Below, piece by piece: positions 10,472 through 19,905 of a stretch of 64,000 nt of DNA (within the stretch, counting starts at the first letter, position 1; each line of letters begins with the position of its first letter). Origin of the DNA: Phytopythium helicoides. Its lineage: Eukaryota > Oomycota > Peronosporomycetes > Pythiales > Pythiaceae. The notes beneath the pieces are model-generated. The model had not been told where the DNA came from. It was given only the letters and a program-made list of their open reading frames with translations, and did no database searches. Made by a program: the position numbers and the translations under genes. The stretch is taken from assembly GCA_024867545.1 (NCBI GenBank), contig JANFNE010000011.1, positions 186,001 to 250,000 on the forward strand, written 5' to 3'.

Positions 10472-11977
10472 CTAGGACTCCATGATCATACGGTCGTACT
10501 CTTGCAACTTCTGCAGGGTCTGGAAGGCCGAGTGCGTAATGAGCATGTACTCTCGCTCACCCATTTCGTTCGGCTCGGCGAGGGCCAGCAACGCGCGCAG
10601 CTGCCGCTGGTTGAGCTCAGGAAGTGCATTCCGATTGCCTCTGCAATCTCCTCGCGTCCCAACAGTCCGCGGCGGTCCTCGTCCGCAGCCTCCAGCGCAC
10701 GGGCTAGAGTCTGCTCGAATGCGTGCTCGTTCATATCGAGAACCGTGTAAAACTCACCGCTTTGTCGATACTGGAGCACGTACGCTGCAAGAGCAGGCTG
10801 CGCGTCCAAATGGAGCAACACGAGAAGCATACCAGCAACGTGGCCGGCAAATTTCTCATAGTGGACGAATCCGCTTTTATCTTCCTGCGCCTCGGCCATC
10901 GCGATCACAATTTGCAGTCGAGTGAGCCCAATATCAGCAGCGCGAAGCAATCGCGCGAGATCAGCGACGGTGAGAAGACCCGTTGCGTCACTGTCGCCGC
11001 TCGCAAACACCTCCAGCAGAAACTGCGTGAGTGAATCTTGCTCGTTTGGTAGCTCTAGGACGCCTGCTCCAAAGCAATCCTGGAGGATAGGGAAACAAAC
11101 CGGCACAAAATCTTGGGAGGAGACTAAAGTCGGCTCGCTATCCACAAGCGGCGCCTCTGCCATGAGGATGTTAACTTCGCGTCGCGTGAAGCCTAGATCG
11201 GCATCTCGAATAGCATCCATGAACGCTACTCTGGGGAGGCCGCCGTTGTCTCCTCCCTCTTGGTCCATACGCTGGAAAATATCTCGCAACAGACTCTCCA
11301 TTTCGTCTTGCGTCATACCGTGCAGGAACTGAGCACTGTGGTTGTTTCGAAAGCTCTCAGCGCGAGCAAGGCGATGCGTTCGAGTTTCCCGAAGCATTAG
11401 TGTCGCTTGGACCGCGAGCGGGACGTACTCTGAAGGAATGCGTCAGCCTTTTCATGGAGATGATATACAACCAGCAACGCACCGTTGAAAGCGATGAAAC
11501 CCTCGTCATTCTCGTCAGCGTCGGCAAAGAGAGCTCGAAGCTCAGACGGCGAAAACTGGAGCTGCTCGGCCAGCTGATAAACTATCTGCGTATCCAAAAG
11601 TGTAAGGTTTCGCTGTCTTAACTGCGCAAGAGCCTTTCACGCACCTCTCTGATATCATTGAAGCTGATCAACCCTTCGTCTTCTTGTCGATTGACGCTTT
11701 CGAACGCATTTAAGACGATACTTCGAACTTCCTCTTCGCTCAGTTGCATATACACCGGAAGCGGAGCTTCCCCAGGGCCTCCAGCTCCTCCAGAAGCCTT
11801 AGAGGCGCCTCCATTTCGCTTATCAAGCAGGTCGCGAAAGTATTGAGTGCCAAACTCGAAAATGGCTTCCTGCGTCTCGACCTTGCCCTGTTGGCGCAGC
11901 ACTTCGCGTGCGAAAGACCTCAGGACATCAGGAAACTCGGCGGGTACTTGTAGTGGTTTGGCGTACTTGGATGCCAT
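10472..11977 (-). CDS. RIIa-domain EF-hand protein, radial-spoke RSP7-like (frame-broken)
   Basis: The N-terminus (from ATG at 11977) has an RIIa docking motif, VPAEFPDVLRSFAREVLRQQ, as in PKA regulatory subunits and ropporin-type flagellar proteins. Several degenerate EF-hand-like helix-loop-helix pairs follow (for example around DADENDEGFIAF and SGDSDATGLLTV). RIIa plus EF-hands is the layout of Chlamydomonas radial spoke protein RSP7, so a role in zoospore flagella is a reasonable inference. The gene appears intronless, but the reading frame breaks near 11620, 11433 and 10626. Each break is repaired by one additional base, giving about 502 aa ending at 10472. The frame-shifted C-terminus is clearly coding. 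Errors in the sequence are likelier than three natural mutations, but a pseudogene cannot be excluded. Confidence 0.75.
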
Positions 11978-12154
11978 CACGATTCTGGACAAAGCGATGC
12001 AGCCGGCGTCTTGTGGGGAAGATCTGCGTCTGTTGAAGGCACAGGGTAAATTTGGCAACTTCCTACGGTTGCACCACCACCAAATTGGTCAATATTTGTT
12101 CAATATGGAATGCTTGCTATGTCTCTATAGCTCACCAACTCTTAAGTACGGCAT

Positions 12155-13921
12155 TTAGAAGAAGCCGTCGTCATCGTCACTACGCTTCTCTTTCTTGGAT
12201 GGCGAAGGCGATCGGTATATGGCTGATGAAATGTCGCTCTTTGGTGGGGATGCTGCGGACCCACGCGGGTTTGGAGCAACACGAGCGCCAGATCCACCAG
12301 CTGCAGATCCAGACCCAGAGTCCGACTTTTGGGATGGCGACAACTTGAGCTGAATTTCTTCTTCGTCAGAATCGTCTGTATTCCAAGCTGAGCTCGGCGT
12401 AACATTCTGTAGTCAAATCCGGGAACGTTAGAATAGCAGCAAGAACAACATGAAAAGCGCAAACATACCAGCTCGACGTAAAGCTCGCCACCTCCACCTT
12501 CACCTTCATCCTGGCGGGTCTTAAGCAGGAAGATGATACCAAAGATGGTGATAAGACCACCAAGCGTGAACATGGCCATCTGCGTCTTGGTCATGCTCGT
12601 GTACTCCTCAAAGTACATGATACCTCCGAGTACGCTTGTAAGGATCCAAAAGCTTTGGTACACGGGGATGACCACAAGCGCATCAAAGCGAGCAAGTCCG
12701 CCGTTGAGAAAGTGCACTTGGCAAGCCAGGCACATGCCGAGACCAGCGATGATCAGGTACGAAATAAACTGTGTGAACATGTAGCCACCGGCTTGCCCCC
12801 AAATAGCGCTCTTGAGCAACTCGACAGTAGACTTCGCTAGCAGCACAGACTGGCCACCAAATGTACCTGCTATCCCGCCATAGCACATAATGTGGAATAG
12901 TCCACCTTCATAGTTGTGTGTGCGCTCAATGTATCGGCAAAAGTAGAAGAGACCCTGTGAGGAAGCACACAATAAGAAAGATGTACACGTGCATCACTGA
13001 TTCTCCATATAGCCGAATGAGGTCCTCGAGCTCATAAGACGGTGTGCTGTGGCCAGCAAAAATGACCGGTAAGCGTGACGCCTGCGAAAATGATGATTGT
13101 TGCAATGATGTTTGATCGCGTCACCGTCTCTTTGTGGAAAATGGGGGCGATGAACATGTTCCAGACAAGTGAGAGAGGCCGCAAGAGGCGCCAGCAACGT
13201 CTGCGGAGCCATGCCGAAAGCAACAAAGTCGAGTAGCGAACCGAGACAAACAAGGCCCAAAGCCCATGACCCAGAGCGGCTGCTTGAACGTGCCCTTCTT
13301 GACCTCAGCCATCTCGTTCTTGGACATTGAAAGTTTCTGCAGGTTGATACCGACCGAGTTGAGTATAGAAAAGATGAGCGAGATGAGGAATCCTGCGACC
13401 CACATGCCGACCGCAGGGCCAGAGTAGGACAGTTTGAAGCAATTGCTCTTGGTCTCCACCTCCTCCGAGGAGTATGTAGCGCAGATGTTGACGAGACCTG
13501 GACATGTTTTCTTCGCCTGCTCGCGGCACGAGTTGCTGCACACGCGTTTGTAGTCACGCCCAATCTCGCACACTGGGAAGTGTATAGCACACTCTAACCT
13601 CTTGAGAAATGCACCGCAAGAACTGCTCGTGTTGGCCAGGTCGAGATTCTGGATAGTCTCTCCGAGTTGTTCAGTGGTGTAGTCGACGTACTGCGGCAAT
13701 TGGCCGAGCTTCGTTGTCGTGACGTTCGTCCACGAAGTGTACGCGTTCTTGGCGATCTCATCGAGTTCCGTCCACTCATAGTTAGAGCCACAGACGCTAA
13801 ATGTAACTTGAGAGCAGAACTCGAGCGATGGTGTTCCGCACGTGCTAGAGCATTCCTGAGCACTGGATCTGGAACAAAGCAGCGCTATCGCAGCCGCGAT
13901 CAGCGGCGTGCGGCGCAGCAT
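12155..13921 (-). CDS. Secreted-topology Cys-rich (Frizzled-like) ectodomain fused to NIPA-type transporter (frame-broken)
   Basis: The start at 13921 gives a clean signal peptide (residues 1-22). A Cys-rich ectodomain of about 120 residues follows, with 12 cysteines; the block CGAFLKRLECAIHFPVC...C...C resembles the Frizzled CRD. A multi-span domain then matches the NIPA/DUF803 magnesium-transporter family (DFVAFGMAPQTLLAPLAA, GGQSVLLAKSTVELL, VVIPVYQSFWI), ending in an acidic Ser-rich tail. Exons 13921-12469 and 12406-12155; intron 12407-12468. In exon 1 the frame changes at about 13256, 13178, 13068 and 12953, each explained by one surplus base in a short G/C run; with these removed the protein is about 566 aa. 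Magnesium transport is inferred from the family only, and the ligand of the ectodomain is unknown. Confidence 0.8.
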
Positions 13922-14567
13922 GGCGAGGCGATCTCCCTTCGGACGCCGGTTGTTGCCTTCTTTTGCTGTCGCTCCACGTCTGGCACGTGATGCTTGCGAA
14001 TTGAGCTCTTCGACTCGATTGGATTGCTGTTCGCGCTCGCCGCTGGAGGAAAATGGCTACTGCAGTCGCAGCTGTCGACGCATCTTGCCTTCGCCAAAGC
14101 TTTTCTTGTGCAGCAGCGACCGAAAATAGCTCTACCAGCGCGCGCTCTCTCTCTCTCTGGCATCAGCTCCTGCAGTTCGCAGCCGCCTTGCGGCCCCACG
14201 AGCGAGCGAGCCCTGCACACTCGGGTATCACGTCTCGCAGGCGCGAGCTAACTTTGGCATGACCGCAGCTCGCTCCCTCGCCGCCATTGGCCCGCGCTGC
14301 ACCGGAATCCTCGCGCTCCAACCGCACGCTCGCTGGTATTTTCAGCGCGATCCAGCGCAGCGTCGTCGGCCGCGAGCTTCAAGCTCGGCGCTGGCATTTG
14401 CGCGAATACGGCAAACGTTGTTAACGTATATAATCACCCATCATGTGGAGTCTATTACTGATTCATACAAGTTGTAAACAAACAATAAGTGATAGATTTG
14501 TGGTCGTAGAGTGGATATCAGATGAGAGAATCCCCCAGCGGGCGTGAAGAAGCAAACGTTGGCGAGC
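13922..14567. other. Divergent intergenic region (NIPA-like / TLDc genes)
   Basis: About 650 bp between two divergent start codons. It contains a CT run near 14145-14158 and an ATTGG (inverted CCAAT) at about 14285. No open frame with a recognisable product was found. Confidence 0.5.
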
Positions 14568-16293
14568 ATGGGGAACGTAGCGGGGCGATCGGCGGCGGCT
14601 GCGCGCGGCTCCGGGAGCGACTGGCGCGGGCCCTTTCAGTGATGAGGCGTGTGGATAGACAAGTTTTATAGGCGCTGGTCGGATTTTGGCGCGTTCGGCT
14701 CACTGTGGGTGTCGGTGCAGGAGTTCTCGTGTCTGTCGGCGAGATTCAAGGAGGCGGTGGCTGGAAAGCAGCGAGCTGAGGTGGAGAAGAGCTGCCAAGT
14801 AGGTTAGATGTTGGTTTGCATGTCAAGGGAGTTATGGCCAACGTTCACTGGTGTTTCGATGATTTGGCAGGCATGGCTGGATATCGAGGCCCCGACAGCA
14901 ACGCCGAATGAGGTCTCGAGCGTGCTCAAGCGAGTTGGAGCTGCGTTCTGCCGACTGAACGACCGCCACGCGGAGGTCAACGCCATGTCGGAGCACGCAT
15001 TTGCCGAAACTGGTAGGTTGCATTCATATACGGTGGGATCTTTGAAGCTACATTTTGCTGAGTTTCTTTGGTAACGTCAGTCGCGCAGTGCACACGAGCG
15101 TCATCGCAGAGCGTGCTGCGTTCGCTATTTGCACTGTTCGCATCACCTGAAAACGAGGCTACGCTTTCTTCAACCGAGACCACTGCGCTCCTGCTCGCTG
15201 TTTTATGTATGGCAGATGCTTCGTCGATGGTGGAGGATGGCGATGGGGCCGTTGCAGCTGCCAACACGCTCGCCGAGTCAGCAATTCGCTACTCTGGGCA
15301 AGGCGCCGACAGTTCCACCATTTCACAAGACGAGTTTGTCCGGTGGGCGTCCGCACAATGCCCTCTACTCTACACGGTGTTTGTATCGTGGATGGCGCAC
15401 CGAAGCTTCCACTCGCTTGCGAGAATTTCGTTCGTGCCTCCTTCGTATTTGCACAAGTCCCAAATCCTCTCACGGTACGTCCCAGCAACTAGAAATGATA
15501 GAACAAAGTGACACTAAGTTCATCCGAATCCTGCAGAGCCCACTTTGTGAACTTGTCGATGGCGACCACGGCTCTGCAACAGCCATTAGATCGATTGTAT
15601 ACGAGCGCACAGGATGGATTGAGTTTCAACCGTCTGTGTTACCACGTGCTCGGCTACTCCGGTCCAACGCTTGTAATCATCCAAGACACGGAAGGCGGTG
15701 GGCACTCTGTTTACTCGAATGAAATTTATGCAATGCAATCAAGGATGTTGACATTGCACTTTTGCTGACTTGCTGCAGCGGTCTTCGGCATGTTCTGCGA
15801 TACCGAGTGGAAAGTGTCGAGCCGATTCTTTGGAGGTAACGGGTGCTTCCTGTTCCGCTCAGCGCCTGATTTTCGTCTCTACCGTGTCACTCCGAGCGGA
15901 GCGAACGAAAACTACATGTACCTCAACTCGAAGGGATATGCCCTGCCGCGAGGACTTGGCATGGGCGGTGATACGAACAGCTTCCGCTTGTTCTTGAGCG
16001 AAGACTTTGACGAAAACAGCTACACAACCCCCAAGGATTTGTCCTTCGAGCAAGGTGCTCTTTCATCTCGCAAAAAGTTTTTGATCAACGCGATGGAAGT
16101 CTGGGGCTGCGGCGGTGAGGACGCCAGAGCGAGCCAAGGCTCACACCGTCAGGAAACGGCCGAGCTCATCAATCGCGCGCGCAAGGTGGATAAGGCGCAA
16201 TTTGTGGGCAGCGACTTCGACAAGGAGATGTTTTTGGGTAAAACGTTCGGCCACGGCACTGATCGCGGCCGTATCGCCGATGATGAGCATTAG
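14568..16293 (+). CDS. TLDc-domain protein
   Basis: The C-terminal half is a TLDc domain (FNRLCYHVLGYSG, FGMFCDTEWK, GNGCFLFR, SKGYALPRGLGMGGD, VWGCGG), as in OXR1/TBC1D24-type proteins linked to oxidative-stress resistance and V-ATPase regulation. The N-terminal half resembles the EF-hand-like region of fungal and protist TLDc proteins. Exons C-F are secure: 14871-15012, 15081-15474, 15537-15697, 15779-16293, with all intron phases consistent. Exon B ends at 14798 with a consensus donor. The start is less certain: an ATG at 14568 (MGNVAGRS, a possible N-myristoylation signal) is in frame, but two stop codons at 14639-14645 must be removed, possibly by a 33-nt intron (14639-14671). With that model the protein has 469 aa. 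No transmembrane segment was seen. Confidence 0.8.
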
Positions 16294-16459
16294 GTCGCCC
16301 GAACAGCATTGCGTGCAAGGTTCATTCCAAGTCAATTGTTGAGCATTGAGTTTGTTTTGCATGCGCGTTACTTGTCACTCACTAGCCGCCATCGCTCGCC
16401 GTTTTGTATAGTATTGTACAATAGCAAAGGGCGATGATAGATATAAAGTTCCGTGCCAA

Positions 16460-19132
16460 TCATTCAGCCATCTCTGCATCCTCGTCCTCTCCACGCCCGC
16501 CACTCTCTTCGTCATCACCGTCATCTTCATCTTCTTCCACATCGTCTTCCTCATCATCCTCGTCTTCCTCGTCGTCCTCGTCGTCCTCCATATCAACCAT
16601 TTGGTCAAAGTGGCACCGCCGAGCACCATCCAGCACGTTGCAGTTCTCTTCATCGTCATAGTCACCCCGGTAGGTATTGCACACGCGGAGCTTCCCTTGT
16701 TTGGTACCGTACAGAAACCCACCGCCACAAATTGGGCTGAACAACGCGATGTTGACATCGTCCAACTCACTCTCCACATGCGATAACAGTTTCATGTCTT
16801 CCCATCGGTAGATGCGAGTCACCCGATGCACGCGGAACTCCGTGTCCCTGCAAACGAGAACTAGTCAGTACCAGTCATCCTACCCAAATCAAAACTTGTT
16901 GAAACGCACCGTTGTATCCGGTCTCGCACGCCGTATCCAAGAAGCACATACGACGACGTCGGCGAGATCTTGACTGAAGTCACACCACCAGCTGCCGTTT
17001 CAGCCAGGTGACATGTCTGAACTACGCGTCCGAGTTGCTGAGGGTCGAGTGAAATGAGCGCCAGCCACGTTGATTGGTTTTCAGTAGCGAGGCGACCCCG
17101 TCTTGTTCGCTGATTCCGCGTTAGCCGTGTGCGACTCAGCGCAATATTTGGTCGAATACGAGAGTACGGCTGCTGAGGCATGGAGGCAGCACCAGCTCCG
17201 GCAGCTCCGGGGACAGCACTGGGACCAATACCAGCAAGCACAGGGTTCCGGGCTGCGGTGACCAGGGGGTGACGGTGCATCCCAGATGGTGGGTGAAGCC
17301 GCGGTCGAACGCGCCGGATATGCTGCTCAAAGTATTGGTCCATTGTCAATGCAGCGAGGTCTGGTACATTCTGGAGCGTCATAAGCATATTTGGTGCGCT
17401 AGCACCGTGAGGAAGCGCGAGTAGTCGAGCAGGCGGCTGGATTGGCATAGGCATCGGCGTCACACGAGCTCGAGGGAGCATCGATCCTGTAATAGCTGCC
17501 GTGCCCGTAGGCGTCGACGAGCTGCTGTCATTGCTTGCCATAGACGCCTGGAGGTTCGAGATCGCAACATCCGCCACCACATCTTCAGCCACAGTGGTAT
17601 CATCGGCCGTGGGTTCTTGATTGACGGTAGCCAAGATCTGCTCTACGTCAGATGTGGCATCCATCTCCGCAACCATTTCCACTTCTTTTTCGGCTTGGCG
17701 GAGCGAGAAGTCTGCGCAGATTGCTAGATATCGGCCACACCTGGAAATGTCGAACCCGCCATCGTTGTAGATCAGTGCATGAGAGAGTATGACTCGGCTA
17801 TTGCTCATGGCTTTCTTGATAAGATGGGGCTCAGGGGACAAAGCCCAAGACGGATCAAAGTCCCACATTGTCAGTGTGACAGTGAGGTCTGATGGCGGAG
17901 ATTGTCCTTGAGGGCGCTGATTGGCGTAGCGAAGTACATCATATCAGAGCCGGCTTAGAATCATAAGAAACAAATCAGGCCACCTACCAGATAACGCTCG
18001 TTGGCCTCGCCGACCATGATTTTTGTGGGGTCAGGGAGAAATGTGACCGAGCGCAGCGTCTGGTAACTGAACATAGCGATTCTTGGAAGCGTGTGCTAGA
18101 CGTAGATGGTAAGTTTGAATAGCGGGCATATCCAGCCAGGAAAAAAAAAAGAGATCGTACCTGGTAATCCCATGTGTAGACGCACGTGCCACTAGCAATT
18201 GCCAAAATATCTCCGGATGGGTGGAACGAGATGGAGATAATCGCGTGCCGAAGTGTTGACATGTACAAGCAGCGCCCTGTCTCAATATCCCAGAACCTGA
18301 AGCGCAACAACCATTATCAATAAAACTTGATGTAAAGGCGTCAGCGCAGTGAATCGTTATACCTGACTTGGAAGCCGAGGCAACCAGACGCAACATAACG
18401 AGGATCTGTCGGGTGAAATTTGACACTCCACGGAGTTCGCGGATGGCCCACAAGCGTCTGCGTGACACATACAGCAACAAAATACTATTCAGTTGCGTTG
18501 CTGGATGCGGATCCACTGCAGGATGAACGAACCTGAATGACCCGCCCAGTCTCGAGACAAATGATCTTCACAGTGTGGTCACCATGCGTCGACGCAAACG
18601 TTTTCCTGCACGATATCGCTTGAGAACTTCGTTGCGCCGCGTATCCATAGCACCCATAGTTTCCACGCACCCATCGGGGCTAATGGCAATCGAAATGGTT
18701 GACTTGGTGGTGGGCGGCAGCTCAAAGTATCTGCTCTGGTGCTGCTCGCAACAACATCGCAACAACATCGCAACAACATCGCATCGCATCACGACGAGCA
18801 ATTAGTTCTCGACTCCTCTCCACAACACCACCAACAGCCGCCTTCTTCCGCACCTTGCTGGCGCTCTCGCTCTCCGCCCAGAAGTTCTCTTCCTTGTCAT
18901 TGCCGAGCGCGCGCGCGGTTTTCAGCTTCCGTCCGCCGCCGAACTCTCGGCGCAGCAGCACGGAGGCGATATTCTGCGGGCTCTTGACGTGCCGGAACGA
19001 CGTGGGCACGCCCGGCGGGTTCAGGTCGGCCGCGGCGCGCTGCCAGACCTTGGAATCCATGCGGGCTCGGCGCTTGGCAGGCTGCTGCGCGCGCGGGGGA
19101 CGAGCGGACACAGAGGCAAACGCGTCAGCCAT
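16460..19132 (-). CDS. AMBRA1-like WD40 protein
   Basis: WD40 protein matching the layout of AMBRA1, a scaffold of autophagy initiation and CUL4 ubiquitin ligase. An N-terminal extension is followed by KSTISIAISPDG, STHGDHTVKI, GHPRTPWSVKFHPT, ASGCLG and a string of WD strands. A long Ser/Ala/Pro-rich insert comes next, then a second WD segment (YNDGGFDISRCGRYLAICAD; GGVTSVKISPTSSYVLLGYG) and an extremely acidic tail. Eight exons: 19132-18854, 18741-18671, 18605-18533, 18457-18363, 18296-18161, 18095-17988, 17916-16910, 16847-16460; the sum gives 718 aa with all phases matching. The first intron (112 nt) has a consensus donor and a CTAAT branch-like site. Autophagy function is by similarity only; another WD40 DCAF is possible. 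Confidence 0.82.
18747..18779. repeat. 11-bp tandem repeat, three perfect copies, inside an AMBRA1-like intron
   Basis: CGCAACAACAT is repeated three times, followed by a degenerate fourth unit to 18790. It lies between the putative branch site and the acceptor of the first intron of the AMBRA1-like gene. Because 11 is not a multiple of three, it would disrupt the frame if exonised. Confidence 0.85.
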
Positions 19133-19671
19133 TCCGTCGTGGGGCCGGGGGGACAGTACGCGGAGGAGGGGGGAGCGCAGCGCCCACCCGTTCTCCCGTG
19201 GCCGCCTCCCCTGGGCGAGCGCGCCGGCAGTATAAATAACCGCATTGCGCGCGCTGTAGAGCGCGTCGAGCAGTGGGAGGACCACGTACGGGATCGGCGG
19301 GACGCGGCGGGTCTGCAGCTGCGTAGCGGGCGCGAGTCGACGCCTCGGGGGCGCGCGGGGGCCGCGAGGTGGCTGGCACCGGTGGCTCGGTGCGTTCCCT
19401 GCGGGGGCTCGACGGCAAGGAACAACGACACCGCGGCTTCACCGCACGAGAAATTGGCTGCGGGCACAGAAAGACAAGTCATCACCAGTCGGGCACAAGA
19501 TGGGGCACTACTCATATCACCGACCGCTGAGACATACCGGTGTGTCGGTACCGGAAACGCGACTTCAACGAGGTCAAGTGGAGGGTGTCTACCCCCAAGC
19601 AGCCCCGCAAGGAGCGTGCGCGTTGATACTTCAAGCATTTATTAAGGTACACACTTGCACGCGAGGATACG
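19133..19671. other. Intergenic region upstream of the AMBRA1-like gene
   Basis: About 540 bp between the AMBRA1-like start and the SSXT-like stop, very GC-rich in the left half. TATAAATA occurs at 19231-19238, about 100 bp from the start codon but reading in the opposite direction. Long open frames here are GC-driven and show no domain. Confidence 0.45.
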
Positions 19672-19873
19672 CTACAGGAACGTGTCGTCCGAGAAGCCCT
19701 CGAACAGATTGGCCGCGTCTTCGAACAATGCCGCGTCGGACATCAGCTCCTGCGGCAACGCCTGGGACTGCAATGAATGATGCTGGGATGCTTCGGGCTG
19801 CTGCTGTTGCGGAATTGGCGCCTGCTGCGTACTTGCTGAATGCTGCTGCTGAGGTTGAGAGACTGGTGGTGGC

Positions 19874-19905
<32 letters not shown>

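Noticed and set aside
11603..11640. 23-nt intron in the RIIa-EF gene
   Set aside because: GT and AG are present in phase, but the length is below plausible limits and adding one base preserves a continuous helical sequence.
18747..18801. Minisatellite whose copy number switches the AMBRA1-like reading frame
   Set aside because: Initially attractive because the N-terminal and WD frames differ across the repeat. A consensus donor at 18853 and acceptor at 18742 with matching phase place the repeat in an intron.
19021..19645. Long overlapping open frames on both strands upstream of the AMBRA1-like gene
   Set aside because: GC-rich DNA without stop codons; products are Arg/Pro/Ala-rich and lack domains.
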